Below, piece by piece: positions 34,379 through 43,541 of a stretch of 64,000 nt of DNA. The stretch comes from Chryseobacterium rhizoplanae. Lineage in GTDB: Bacteria > Bacteroidota > Bacteroidia > Flavobacteriales > Weeksellaceae. The notes beneath the pieces are model-generated. The model made no database searches, was not told the DNA's origin, and saw nothing but the letters and a program-made list of their open reading frames with translations. Each line of letters starts with the position of its first letter. The stretch's first letter is position 1. The stretch covers positions 46,771 to 110,770 of the forward strand of contig NZ_FXTC01000015.1 of NCBI RefSeq assembly GCF_900182655.1. The letters run 5' to 3'. The translations under genes were made by a program, and so were the position numbers.

Positions 34379-34834
34379 ATGGAAAATGTATTTGATGCAA
34401 AAGATGCTCAAAATTATATTGATAGGATAAATAAGTTAGTGGAAGACACCCATGGTTTGTGGGGGAAAATGACGGTGGACCAGATGCTGGCACACTGCTG
34501 TATAACCTATGAAATGATTTATGAGCCGGAAAAACATAAAAAACCGGGATCTATTGCAAAATTTATATTAAAAACCTTTGTGAAACCTAAGGTAGTGGGA
34601 GAGAAAGCATATCCAAGAGATTCCCCGACGGCTCCACAGTTTTTGGTGACTACCAGAAAAAACTTTCACGAAGAAAAAACAAGACTGATTGGTTTTATTC
34701 AGAAAACACAGCAATTGGGGGCAGAGGCTTTTGATGGGAAGGAATCTTTTTCTTTCGGAAAATTAAAAGCTCAGGAATGGAACAATATGTTTGCTAAACA
34801 TCTGAACCACCATCTGTCACAATTTGGCGTTTAA
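34379..34834 (+). CDS. DUF1569 (DinB-like) protein
   Basis: A 151-residue helical protein with family features WGKMTVDQMLAHCCITYEMI and the C-terminal MFAKHLNHHLSQFGV, where His residues of a DinB-like metal site lie. Function is not known; members belong to the DinB/YfiT superfamily of small thiol- or metal-dependent enzymes. Starts a run of small genes (34379-36261). Confidence 0.82.
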   Translation: MENVFDAKDAQNYIDRINKLVEDTHGLWGKMTVDQMLAHCCITYEMIYEPEKHKKPGSIAKFILKTFVKPKVVGEKAYPRDSPTAPQFLVTTRKNFHEEKTRLIGFIQKTQQLGAEAFDGKESFSFGKLKAQEWNNMFAKHLNHHLSQFGV

Positions 34835-34844
34835 AACTCACTGT

Positions 34845-35315
34845 ATGAAAAAAACTTTATTACTCTTTCTTCTGGCGGCCAATTTTGTATTGGGGCAGAT
34901 GCCGGATATTTCAAACACATGGCTGAACAACAGTAAACCTTATCTGGGAACTATCGGAAACAAAGGTCAGGAACTGAAACTGAAGATCAATATTTCTGAA
35001 CAGAATAAAAAAAATGATCAGGAGTATTTTGTTTCAGGATATTCTCTTGTGGATACCAACTACACAAAATTTGAAGGTAAGATGACCATTTCAAAATATA
35101 AAGACTCCAGAAAGCAGGGAACCGTGTTTGGGGAATATGAACTGGCAGAAGAGAATAAAGGAAAACATTCAGGGCTTTTTAAGGGAAAATTTGTCTACAA
35201 TTTTAAATGGAATAAGAAAACAGAAAAGATTGAAGGACAATATATTGAGCTTATAGGGGACTGGAAAAGCTATGATAATACCCTGGAGTTTAAGACTCAT
35301 TTAAAAAACCAATAA
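34845..35315 (+). CDS. Secreted hypothetical protein
   Basis: A 156-residue protein. I start it at ATG 34845 (MKKTLLLFLLAANFVLGQ), just after the stop of DUF1569, because this gives a clean signal peptide and avoids the overlapping longer frame. The mature part (PDISNTWLNNSKPYLGTIGNKGQELKL) is basic and all-beta looking. I do not recognise a family. Confidence 0.7.
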   Translation: MKKTLLLFLLAANFVLGQMPDISNTWLNNSKPYLGTIGNKGQELKLKINISEQNKKNDQEYFVSGYSLVDTNYTKFEGKMTISKYKDSRKQGTVFGEYELAEENKGKHSGLFKGKFVYNFKWNKKTEKIEGQYIELIGDWKSYDNTLEFKTHLKNQ

Positions 35316-35381
35316 AAATACGCTGACCTTCACATTCCGAAGCCCATATCTCGAATTCACACTTTAAAAACCACTAACATT

Positions 35382-35753
35382 ATGAAACTAGGAGCATTTT
35401 CAATCAGCTTAAGTGTAAAAGACCTTCAGAAATCCAGGGACTTTTATGAAAAGCTGGGCTTTACAACAATGGCAGGAACTACGGAAAGTAACTATCTGAT
35501 CATGAAAAACGGTTCTACACTCATAGGACTTTTTCAGGCTATGTTTGACGGAAATATGCTTACTTTCAATCCGGGATGGGATGAAAATGCACAGAATCTT
35601 GAATCTTTTGACGATGTGCGGGAAATTCAGAAAAAATTAAAGGAAAGCGGAGTTGAGATCGGAAAAGAAGCTGATGAAACTACTTCAGGTCCTGAACATA
35701 TCTACCTGAAAGATCCCGATGGAAATATGATTCTTATAGATCAGCACAGGTAA
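35382..35753 (+). CDS. VOC-family (glyoxalase/dioxygenase-fold) protein
   Basis: A 123-residue single VOC module (MKLGAFSISLSVKDLQKSRDFYEKLGFTT ... EHIYLKDPDGNMILIDQHR, given here in parts). It starts with the typical betaalpha-beta pattern and ends with the conserved DPDGN motif. These proteins dimerise to form a metal site; the substrate is unknown and metal ligands are only partly obvious. Confidence 0.85.
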   Translation: MKLGAFSISLSVKDLQKSRDFYEKLGFTTMAGTTESNYLIMKNGSTLIGLFQAMFDGNMLTFNPGWDENAQNLESFDDVREIQKKLKESGVEIGKEADETTSGPEHIYLKDPDGNMILIDQHR

Positions 35754-35811
35754 CCAATCTGGAAAACGGGACAAAAATTACTTAAAAAAACTTAACTAAT
35801 AAAAAACAACT

Positions 35812-36261
35812 ATGGCAACAGTAAACGTTTATTTAACCTTCAATGGAAATTGCAAAGAAGCATTCGATTTCTATAAATCTGTTTTCGGTGGAGAATATCC
35901 TTACATCGGAACATTTGGAGAAATGCCTCCAATGGAAGGGAAGGAAACTCCGGAGGAAGACAAAGACAAAATCATGCACGTTTCACTTCCGATTTCTAAG
36001 GAAACTATATTGATGGGAAGTGATACAGGAGGAGAGTGGTCTTCCAATTTCAAGGCCGGGAACAATTTCTCTATTTCTATCAACGCAGGGTCTAAAGAAG
36101 AAGCTGATAAATTATTCGGTGGTCTTTCTGCAGGGGGACAGGTAACAATGCCAATGGCAGATACTTTCTGGGGAGCTTATTTCGGAATGTTTAGCGATAA
36201 ATTCGGAATCAACTGGATGGTAAACTATGATGATCCTGCGAAAATGCAGCAACATCCATAA
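35812..36261 (+). CDS. PhnB-like VOC-family protein
   Basis: A 149-residue PhnB-type protein: NVYLTFNGNCKEAFDFYKSVFGGE at the start, HVSLPISKETILMGSD in the middle and FWGAYFGMFSDKFGINWMVNY at the end. PhnB-like proteins have the VOC fold but unclear function. Neighbour of another VOC gene on the same strand; a terminator follows. Confidence 0.88.
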   Translation: MATVNVYLTFNGNCKEAFDFYKSVFGGEYPYIGTFGEMPPMEGKETPEEDKDKIMHVSLPISKETILMGSDTGGEWSSNFKAGNNFSISINAGSKEEADKLFGGLSAGGQVTMPMADTFWGAYFGMFSDKFGINWMVNYDDPAKMQQHP

Positions 36262-36294
36262 AATTAATATTTTGTATTTGAAATATAGTTAGTT

Positions 36295-36315
36295 ACCGGC
36301 AGCCACATTGCCGGT
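36295..36315 (+). terminator. Terminator after the VOC genes
   Basis: Hairpin ACCGGCA-gccacat-TGCCGGT followed by six Ts. Confidence 0.85.
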
Positions 36316-36449
36316 TTTTTATTTGCTCTATATGATGTAGTGAGAGAACAGGTTCCTGGATAATCTGTTATGTGGTGAAATAGTATTTGCTATTATTGAT
36401 TTAAATTATTAATTTTGTTAAAAACGATAGATAATAGTAATTGGTAGGC

Positions 36450-37127
36450 ATGAGAAAGGTTTTTACGAAGTTGGCATTCACGGTATTAGGTTTGGGATCC
36501 ATATTGACATATGCTCAAAAAAGTGATCTGGGAGCATGGTACATGTATTTTGGAAATAACAAAATCAGTAAGAAACTGAACTGGCATAATGAAATTCAGT
36601 ACCGTAATTTTGATGCGGTTGGAGATCTGGAACAATTACTGATCCGTACCGGGATTGGATATGATCTTACAGAAAACAATAACAATGTTTTATTGGGATA
36701 TGGTTTCATTCTGAGCCAGCCTTATGTAAACGGTGAGAAAAAAGAAAATATAGAACACCGAATTTTCCAGCAGTATATTACCAAACAGAAATTCGGGCGT
36801 TTTTACCTTCAGCATCGTTACCGTTTGGAAGAACGTTTTCTGGAAGATGATTTCAGGATGAGGTTCCGATACATGTTGGGAGTTAATATTCCGATTACCC
36901 AAAAAGAAATGCTGCCGAAAACCCTTTATGCATCAGTATACAATGAGATTTTTCTGCACTTCAACAGCCCGGTTTTCGACAGAAACAGAGTCTATGGTGC
37001 TTTAGGATATGTCATCAATAAAAATATGAGGATTGAAGCAGGTTATATGAATCAGATTCAGGAAAACAGAAACCGCGGCCAGTTTCAGATTGGTTTTTAT
37101 AATAATATTCCATTTACCAGAAACTGA
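36450..37127 (+). CDS. DUF2490 outer-membrane-like protein
   Basis: A 225-residue protein. The start at ATG 36450 (MRKVFTKLAFTVLGLGSIL) gives a signal peptide ending TYAQ; a TTG three codons earlier is less likely. The mature protein is made of amphipathic beta-strands (LNWHNEIQYRNFD, FGRFYLQHRYRLEERF, RIEAGYMNQIQ) and ends in an aromatic-like strand GFYNNIPFTRN, fitting a small outer-membrane barrel of the DUF2490 family. Function unknown. The bestrophin and antiporter genes follow. Confidence 0.85.
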   Translation: MRKVFTKLAFTVLGLGSILTYAQKSDLGAWYMYFGNNKISKKLNWHNEIQYRNFDAVGDLEQLLIRTGIGYDLTENNNNVLLGYGFILSQPYVNGEKKENIEHRIFQQYITKQKFGRFYLQHRYRLEERFLEDDFRMRFRYMLGVNIPITQKEMLPKTLYASVYNEIFLHFNSPVFDRNRVYGALGYVINKNMRIEAGYMNQIQENRNRGQFQIGFYNNIPFTRN

Positions 37128-37203
37128 TTGTAACCGCTGCCGAATGCTTGATGAAGACCATTATTTGAAAATAAAAAATAATAAACACAAAAAATAAACA
37201 CTT

Positions 37204-38208
37204 ATGCATTCAGGAAAAAGATTTGGAGCCCGTGAGTTCATTATCTGGACCAGACGGAGCATTTATGCTCTGATCGTATTGTCAGCTATCCCTACAGTTT
37301 TGTATTTTCTAGGCTGGAAATTTCTCTCAGTTCCGTGGCAGCCGATTGCCATCATGGGGACAGCAGTCGCTTTTATTGTCGGTTTTAAAAATAATGCCAG
37401 CTATAGCAGGCTTTGGGAAGCAAGACAGATTTATGGCGCGATCATTAATGACAGCCGTAGTTTCGGATATATTCTGAGAGATGCACTGCTTTCCAAAGAT
37501 GAAGGTAAAGTAAAAGAAATGTTTCTCCGTCATTATGCATGGCTTACCGCATTGAGATTTCAGCTCCGTGAACCAAGAGCTTGGGAAAACATGGGTACAG
37601 AGCAGTTTGATGAATATTCTAAAAAATATGACATTCCGGAGAGGCTTTCCAAACTGGATGAAGAATTGAAAAAATACCTGTCCGAACCCGAACTTCAGTA
37701 TATTTTAAGCAAGAAGAACAGGGCAACACAATTGATGGCAAAGCAGAGCAAAGTTTTATCTGAAGCCTATGAAAAAGGAGAACTCAACGATTTTCAATGG
37801 ACGCAGATCAATCAACAGCTGGTGAAGTTTACAGACAATCAGGGGAAAGCTGAAAGAATTAAAAACTTTCCGTATCCAAGAAACTTCTCTTCAATCACCA
37901 CTTATCTTTTGCTGTTGTTCATTGTTTTTGTGCCTTTCGGATTGCTGAAAGAACTCGATAAATTAGGAGACGGAACAATAGTGGAAGGCTGGACATTGTG
38001 GTTTAATATTCCGTTTTCTTTATTGGTGACATGGTGTTTTCATACTTTGGATAGTGTTGGAGAAGCTTCCGTAAATCCATTTGAAGGAAGTCCTAATGAT
38101 GTGCCGATTACTCAGATCAGCCGTACCATAGAAATCGATATGAGAGATATGCTGGATGAATCTGACCTTCCGCCGGCCATCACTCCAAAAAACAACATTG
38201 TCCTCTAA
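37204..38208 (+). CDS. Bestrophin-family anion channel
   Basis: A 334-residue bestrophin/UPF0187 protein. Membrane segments at about 20-38, 48-65, 230-250 and 265-285; the conserved FIVGFKNNASYSRLWEARQIYGAIINDSR and FGLLKELDKLG, FHTLDSVGEASVNPFE regions are present. Bacterial bestrophins form pentameric anion or cation channels in the inner membrane. It is followed by a CPA1 antiporter 92 bases on. Confidence 0.92.
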   Translation: MHSGKRFGAREFIIWTRRSIYALIVLSAIPTVLYFLGWKFLSVPWQPIAIMGTAVAFIVGFKNNASYSRLWEARQIYGAIINDSRSFGYILRDALLSKDEGKVKEMFLRHYAWLTALRFQLREPRAWENMGTEQFDEYSKKYDIPERLSKLDEELKKYLSEPELQYILSKKNRATQLMAKQSKVLSEAYEKGELNDFQWTQINQQLVKFTDNQGKAERIKNFPYPRNFSSITTYLLLLFIVFVPFGLLKELDKLGDGTIVEGWTLWFNIPFSLLVTWCFHTLDSVGEASVNPFEGSPNDVPITQISRTIEIDMRDMLDESDLPPAITPKNNIVL

Positions 38209-38300
38209 TTTAAAATTAAAAGATTAAGATATTTTCCGCAAAAAGCAGGAAGTTTATTAATCAAAACAAAAGAATAACACTTAAAAAAAACAACTTAAAA

Positions 38301-39914
38301 ATGATTCACAGCTATGTTATAATATCCATTGCAGTACTGCTGTCTGTGATGATATTGGTAATGATCGGCCAGAAACTAAAAGTCGCTTACCCGATTTTTC
38401 TTGTGATTGCAGGATTACTGATAAGCTTTGTGCCGGGAATGCCGCGTATAGAAATAGAGCCTGATCTTGTTTTCCTTATTTTCCTGCCGCCTATTTTGTT
38501 TGAAGCGGCCTGGTTTACCTCATGGCAGGACTTTCATAAATGGAGAAAACAAATATTTTCAATGGCCTTCGGATTGGTGTTTTTAACATCCATCGTTGTG
38601 GCTTACCTTTCTTCTTCCATTATTCCGGGGCTTACGGTAGCAATGGGATTTTTGCTGGGAGGTGTCAATTCTCCACCGGATGCGGTAGCGGCGACTTCGG
38701 TTTTGAAGCATATGAAAATTCCTAAAAAAATAACCAATATCCTGGAAGGAGAGAGCCTTATTAATGATGCATCCAGTTTAATTGTATTTAAATTTGCCCT
38801 TGCAGCCGTTATTTCAGGACAGTTTATCTGGAGAGATGCTGTACAGGATTTCTTTACGATGGCGATCGGAGGTATTGTGGTGGGAGTGGCGACCGGCTTT
38901 TTATTTGGGGCTTTGCTTAGAATTATTCCTACCAATTCTAATATCGATACCATTATTACCCTTATTGTGCCGTACATTATGTATGTGGGAGCAGAGCACT
39001 TCCATTTTTCAGGAGTGCTGGCAGTAGTAGCCGGAGGTTTACTGATGTCTTATAATTCTCATTGTTATCTAAGTCATACCTCAAGAATACAGTCCGGGAA
39101 TGTGTGGAGTGTATTGATATTCCTGATGAATACGATCATCTTTATCCTGATTGGTCTTGAACTTCCCATTGTAGTGGAAGGAATGAAAGAATATACCATT
39201 TCTGAAGGTATTTTCTACAGTGTGGTAATTGGTGGAGCCATCATCGGGACAAGAATCCTGTACAGCTATGCATTGATGTATTTCCCAAGAGTTTGTTCTA
39301 AAGAATTAAGGGTAAAAGTTCCCAAACCAGATTGGAGAGAACCATTCATTATCAGTTTTGCAGCGATGAGAGGAGTAGTTTCACTGGCTGCAGCACTTTC
39401 TATTCCTGCTTTTTTACCAAACGGAGACGCATTTCCACATCGGAACATTATTTTATTCGTAACTTTCGTTATTATATTGATTACCCTTGTAGGGCAAGGA
39501 TTATTGTTGAGCCCGATCCTGAAATTATTGAATATTCAGGATGCCGGAAGTGAATTGCCGGAAGAAAAACAGGAAGTGATCCTGATGCGTAAGCTGAAGG
39601 AAACAGCACTGCACAAGCTTGATAATGATTTCTCTGAACTGGCAGTCACAAACAGCTTGGTTCGTCATCAAAAACATAAGCTGGAAAATGAAATGATGTT
39701 GATGGCAGACAAAGCCCAATGTATGGCCTCCACAGGAGACTATGTATCCGCAATCAATGAAAATAAAGATGTACTGCGACAGATCATTCAGGCACAAAGA
39801 AATGAGCTGCATAGAATGAAAAGAGAAAAGATATTTGACGATCATGTGATGAGAACCATTGAAATGCAGCTGGATTTTGATGAAGCGAAGATCACAGGTT
39901 TTTCACATGCATAA
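38301..39914 (+). CDS. CPA1-family Na+/H+ antiporter
   Basis: A 537-residue transporter with about 12 membrane segments in the first ~410 residues and a ~125-residue charged cytosolic tail. Family motifs are visible: GGVNSPPDAVAATSVLKH, EGESLINDASSLIVFKFALA (the ND pair of the ion site) and FAAMRGVVSLAAALSIP. It exchanges Na+ or K+ for protons at the inner membrane. Placed next to a bestrophin, it may help ion or pH balance; that link is inferred. Confidence 0.93.
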   Translation: MIHSYVIISIAVLLSVMILVMIGQKLKVAYPIFLVIAGLLISFVPGMPRIEIEPDLVFLIFLPPILFEAAWFTSWQDFHKWRKQIFSMAFGLVFLTSIVVAYLSSSIIPGLTVAMGFLLGGVNSPPDAVAATSVLKHMKIPKKITNILEGESLINDASSLIVFKFALAAVISGQFIWRDAVQDFFTMAIGGIVVGVATGFLFGALLRIIPTNSNIDTIITLIVPYIMYVGAEHFHFSGVLAVVAGGLLMSYNSHCYLSHTSRIQSGNVWSVLIFLMNTIIFILIGLELPIVVEGMKEYTISEGIFYSVVIGGAIIGTRILYSYALMYFPRVCSKELRVKVPKPDWREPFIISFAAMRGVVSLAAALSIPAFLPNGDAFPHRNIILFVTFVIILITLVGQGLLLSPILKLLNIQDAGSELPEEKQEVILMRKLKETALHKLDNDFSELAVTNSLVRHQKHKLENEMMLMADKAQCMASTGDYVSAINENKDVLRQIIQAQRNELHRMKREKIFDDHVMRTIEMQLDFDEAKITGFSHA

Positions 39915-40088
39915 TTCAACAAAAAATAAACCACTAAAGTCACAAAGAGTGTAGATCAGAATAAGTTTAAGTGTACTTTTCATTATTTGAAATTTAACTT
40001 TAAACAAATTCAGGTTAAAACTTTTATGACTTTTGTGGTTAAATAGTATAGACAAAATGTTTAATTTTAGACATATTAAATCTATAAT

Positions 40089-40514
40089 ATGAGCACACCC
40101 ATCACTGTTCAATACAAAATAAATGCTCCGGCTGAAAAAATCTGGAAAGCATTGACCGATAAAGATGAAATGAAATCCTGGTATTTTGATATCCAGGATT
40201 TTGCATTAGAAATAGGAAAAGAATTTAATTTCTACGAACCCGGAGGTGAAAATAAATACCATCATCATGGAGAGATTTTGGAAATAATACCCAATCAGAA
40301 GCTGAAACATACATGGTCATATCCTGATTTTTCAGTATTAAAAACTATTGTGACCTGGGAATTACTGCCGGAAGACGGACAAACTCTGGTAAAGCTGACT
40401 CATGAAAATATTGAAAATTTCAAAGACTTAGGTGATGGTTTTTCAAGAGATAGTTTTACACAAGGCTGGAACACTATCTTGGGACAGAGTTTAAAAGAAT
40501 ATGTAGAAAAGTAG
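40089..40514 (+). CDS. AHSA1/SRPBCC-domain protein
   Basis: A 141-residue START-like domain: TVQYKINAPAEKIWKALTDKDEMKSWYFD at the start, FNFYEPGGENKYHHHGEI in the middle and GFSRDSFTQGWNTILGQSLKEY at the end. AHSA1-type proteins bind hydrophobic ligands or assist chaperones; the ligand is unknown. First of three tightly packed genes. Confidence 0.9.
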   Translation: MSTPITVQYKINAPAEKIWKALTDKDEMKSWYFDIQDFALEIGKEFNFYEPGGENKYHHHGEILEIIPNQKLKHTWSYPDFSVLKTIVTWELLPEDGQTLVKLTHENIENFKDLGDGFSRDSFTQGWNTILGQSLKEYVEK

Positions 40515-40517
40515 ACC

Positions 40518-41024
40518 ATGATTACACTACAGCCCTTTACAATTCACGATGCGCCGCTGCTGATTTCAAAGATAGAAGATGAAAGAATGCTTCTTCAGTT
40601 TGCCGGGCCCGGATACCGTTTCCCGCTTACAGCAGAACAGCTGGAGACCGATTTGTCCGATGAAAAAAGAACCTTGTTTACCATTGCAGATCATACAGGA
40701 ACAACGATTGGCCATGCTCAGATTTTCTTAAAGGAAAAGACATTTCTGCTGGGCAGGATTCTGATCTGGGATGAAAACAACAGAGGGAAAGGATATGGTA
40801 AAAAAGTAATGCAGGAACTTCTGAAATATGGTTTCAGCCATTTTGATAAAGAAATTGCAGAGCTTAATGTTTACGACTGGAATACCGGAGCTATTGAATG
40901 TTACCGGAAAGTAGGTTTTGCTTTTGACCCTGAAGTTAGAAGCGAAGCGAAGATTAATACAGAAACCTGGGTTTCCCTGAATATGAAAATCCATAAAAAT
41001 ACTTTTGAATTACAGGAATCATGA
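40518..41024 (+). CDS. GNAT-family N-acetyltransferase
   Basis: A 168-residue GNAT enzyme (RimJ/RimL-like): ITLQPFTIHDAPLLISKIED at the start, the acetyl-CoA loop DENNRGKGYGKKVMQELLKYGF, and ELNVYDWNTGAIECYRKVGF at the end. Starts 3 bases after the previous stop and overlaps the next gene by 4 bases (ATGA), so the three genes form one unit. Acceptor unknown. Confidence 0.93.
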   Translation: MITLQPFTIHDAPLLISKIEDERMLLQFAGPGYRFPLTAEQLETDLSDEKRTLFTIADHTGTTIGHAQIFLKEKTFLLGRILIWDENNRGKGYGKKVMQELLKYGFSHFDKEIAELNVYDWNTGAIECYRKVGFAFDPEVRSEAKINTETWVSLNMKIHKNTFELQES

Positions 41025-41404
41025 CACAGTTTACTGCACTTCGTCCCATCCTCTGGACAGAAAATCTTGATGAGACCATAGGGTTTTACATGCACGTTCT
41101 GGGTTTTACCCTGATGGGTAGAAATGATGATTGGCAATGGGCTTCCCTTCGTAAAGATGAAATATACATTATGCTTTCTCAGCCTAATCAGCATGAAAAA
41201 AATACTTCAATCGGTTTTTCCGGCTCATTGTATTTTAATGTAAATAAGGTGGATGAACTTTGGGAAGAGCTTAAAACAAAGGCCAAAGTCTGCTATGAGA
41301 TTGAATCTTTTGAGTGGGGAATGAGGGAATTTGCGATCTATGACAACAATGGTTATATCCTGCAATTTGGAGAACCCATAGATAATATTGGCAATACGGA
41401 ATAA
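41021..41404 (+). CDS. VOC-family (bleomycin-resistance-like) protein
   Basis: A 127-residue VOC module: LRPILWTENLDETIGFYMHVLGFTLMGR, ending FAIYDNNGYILQFGEPI. Its start codon overlaps the GNAT stop by 4 bases, indicating translational coupling. Substrate unknown; similarity to antibiotic-binding proteins is only of fold. Confidence 0.87.
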   Translation: MTQFTALRPILWTENLDETIGFYMHVLGFTLMGRNDDWQWASLRKDEIYIMLSQPNQHEKNTSIGFSGSLYFNVNKVDELWEELKTKAKVCYEIESFEWGMREFAIYDNNGYILQFGEPIDNIGNTE

Positions 41405-41439
41405 AATTTGCTATTTTTGGGGAAATATTTAGAAATTCA

Positions 41440-42462
41440 ATGAAAAAAAATATAATAGCGGGTTTCGCAGCGATTTTATTACTGGCATCTTGTAACAAGA
41501 ATAAAGAAATTCTTGATACACTGAATACTTATAATAATTCAATGGAGGCGAAAGGATACCATTTCGGAGATAAGCTTGAGCTTCCGAAAGAGGTAACGGA
41601 AAATGCAGAAAGTGTAACCATCAGCTTTGGAGATAAAGAAACAACAGATCTAACCGTTGATCCTAAATTTTTCACATTAGGTGATAATGCTGTTACCTTC
41701 AACGTTAAAACAAAAGGTGGAGAAGTATTGAATCAGGATGCAACTATTAATGTATTTGCAAAAAATCCTGAAAAAAATATTCCTTATCAGATTGTAGCAG
41801 AGTATCCTCACGACCCTAAAAACTTTGTACAAGGTTTCCAGGTGGAAGGAAATACCATTTATGAAAGTGACGGACAAAACGGAGCTTCCCAGATTTTAAA
41901 ATATACATTGGGAACTACAACGCCGCTTGCTTCTACCAAACAGGCTCAGGAAGACTTTTCTGAAGGAAGTACCATTGTAGGAGATAAAGTATATCAGCTG
42001 ACATGGCAGAGCAAAAAAGGGTATATCTATGATAAGAGCTCTTTAAAACTGCTTTCGGAATTTGCTTATCCAAATGTATTGGGTGAAGGTTGGGGACTGA
42101 CGTATGACGGGAAAAACCTGATTGCTTCTGACGGAAGTAAACTTTTATATTTCCTTGATGTCAATAACCCTTCAAAACTGATTAAATATATCGCTGTTGC
42201 AGGTAGTTCTCAGGCCTACGATCAGTTAAACGAGCTGGAATACCACAACGGATTTATCTATGCCAATGTATGGCAGAAACCAATTATTTTAAAAATTAAT
42301 CCGGCCAACGGTGAAGTAGTGGGTACTTTTGATTTCACAGAAATTGCCAAACAGAACACAAAAGGAAGTGATGATGTATTGAACGGAATTGCTTTCAAAG
42401 GTGATAATATGTTGGTGACAGGAAAGAACTGGCCGAAGATTTATGAAGTTGTAATTAAATAA
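41440..42462 (+). CDS. Glutaminyl-peptide cyclotransferase (plant-type), lipoprotein
   Basis: A 340-residue lipoprotein (lipobox LLASC, Cys18). Residues about 35-110 are an Ig-like domain, and from about 112 a five-bladed propeller of the plant-type glutaminyl cyclase family follows (NFVQGFQVEGNTIYESDGQNG, KGYIYDKSSLKLLSEFAYP, GWGLTYDGKNLIASDGS). It makes N-terminal pyroglutamate on secreted proteins. In Bacteroidota many signal-peptidase-cleaved proteins begin with Gln, as do the pilins and several others here, so these may be substrates (inference). Confidence 0.92.
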   Translation: MKKNIIAGFAAILLLASCNKNKEILDTLNTYNNSMEAKGYHFGDKLELPKEVTENAESVTISFGDKETTDLTVDPKFFTLGDNAVTFNVKTKGGEVLNQDATINVFAKNPEKNIPYQIVAEYPHDPKNFVQGFQVEGNTIYESDGQNGASQILKYTLGTTTPLASTKQAQEDFSEGSTIVGDKVYQLTWQSKKGYIYDKSSLKLLSEFAYPNVLGEGWGLTYDGKNLIASDGSKLLYFLDVNNPSKLIKYIAVAGSSQAYDQLNELEYHNGFIYANVWQKPIILKINPANGEVVGTFDFTEIAKQNTKGSDDVLNGIAFKGDNMLVTGKNWPKIYEVVIK

Positions 42463-42513
42463 TAAAAGTTTAATAACAATTTCTATCTGAATAAAATAAA
42501 GTATGTAAATTGG

Positions 42514-42535
42514 TAGCGTTCCATGAGGAGCGCTA
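42514..42535 (+). terminator. Hairpin after glutaminyl cyclase
   Basis: TAGCGTTCC-atga-GGAGCGCTA with one G-T pair, followed by TCTTT. It lies 20 bases before the next start and may be a terminator or a leader structure. Confidence 0.45.
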
Positions 42536-42554
42536 TCTTTAGTAAAAAAGAATT

Positions 42555-43517
42555 TTGAGATTAGTATATCTGATATTGACTTTTGCTTTCTGCACATTTT
42601 CTGCGCAGAATATTCTCCCTTTAGATACTTTAAAATTAAAGGAAGCTAAAGATATGCTTGCCGATGACTACGGAAGTCTGTATATCTATAAAAACAAAGA
42701 TTTTAGTTTTACCAAATACGATTCTTTAGGAAAGCAGATTGGAAAAATGATGCTTACTGTTCCTTACAAAGTGCAGAATGTACAAAATCCGTTGAATGTG
42801 CCTTTATTCTCTGAAAATGCTCAGGAAATGAAATTTGTGGATCAGAATATGAATGAAATTCAAAGGCTTGATTTTAAGCAGAAATTTGGGTTCATCAGAA
42901 TGGCTTATGCCGAAGATCTGCAGCAGCTGTGGCTTTTGGATGACAGTACAAAACGTTTGATCCAGTACAATTTCAGGAATGATACTACCATCAATTCCTA
43001 TCCATTTGATATCAGTTTTGAAGATCTGATGGATATGCTGGTCTACGAAAACAAGGTCTATATTTTAACAAGAAAACATATCAGGATTTACAGCCTGAAA
43101 TTTGAAAAACTTTTTGAAGCCCCTTTAGAAAACGGCAAACGCTTTAGAAGAGAAAATGATGCAATTCTGGTTGTGGCCGGTAATTTTATTTCACAATACG
43201 TTCCTGAAAAAGGAATGGTGACGGTTTTTGAAGATCCAGAAGCGCAAATTGTGGATAAAAACATCCTTTCTTATTTTGAAATCAAGGGGAACAAACTCTA
43301 TCTTTACAGCCTTGAAAAAGTAAAGAAAGCCAAACAGCAGAAACTGCTTGACGCTCAGCCGGAATCTCTACAGCAGCCTACAGCAAATCCCGTAGAAAAA
43401 ACTGAAGAAAAACCCGTTGAGAATAAAGAGGAGAAGCCTTCAGACAATACGCTGCAGAAATTGCTTGAAGACACTTCCAGAGTTCAGACTGAGGGAATCG
43501 AAAAGCTTATCAATTAA
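42555..43517 (+). CDS. Secreted hypothetical protein, beta-propeller-like
   Basis: A 320-residue protein with a signal peptide (MRLVYLILTFAFCTFSAQ). The start is TTG at 42555; no ATG gives a signal peptide, so TTG is the likely start. The mature part shows repeated beta-strand blocks (for example LKEAKDMLADDYGSLYIYKN, MAYAEDLQQLWLLDDSTKR, MLVYENKVYILTRKHIR) and a Gln/Glu/Pro-rich tail (about 275-305). No family recognised. It ends 24 bases before the deoxynucleoside kinase gene, a common pairing in flavobacteria. Confidence 0.75.
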   Translation: MRLVYLILTFAFCTFSAQNILPLDTLKLKEAKDMLADDYGSLYIYKNKDFSFTKYDSLGKQIGKMMLTVPYKVQNVQNPLNVPLFSENAQEMKFVDQNMNEIQRLDFKQKFGFIRMAYAEDLQQLWLLDDSTKRLIQYNFRNDTTINSYPFDISFEDLMDMLVYENKVYILTRKHIRIYSLKFEKLFEAPLENGKRFRRENDAILVVAGNFISQYVPEKGMVTVFEDPEAQIVDKNILSYFEIKGNKLYLYSLEKVKKAKQQKLLDAQPESLQQPTANPVEKTEEKPVENKEEKPSDNTLQKLLEDTSRVQTEGIEKLIN

Positions 43518-43541
43518 TCAGTAAATACAAGGAAAAAGAAT

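Noticed and set aside
36336..36342. A TGTAGTG half-site upstream of the DUF2490 gene
   Set aside because: It is a single 7-mer without the palindrome; several such words are expected by chance in 64 kb.
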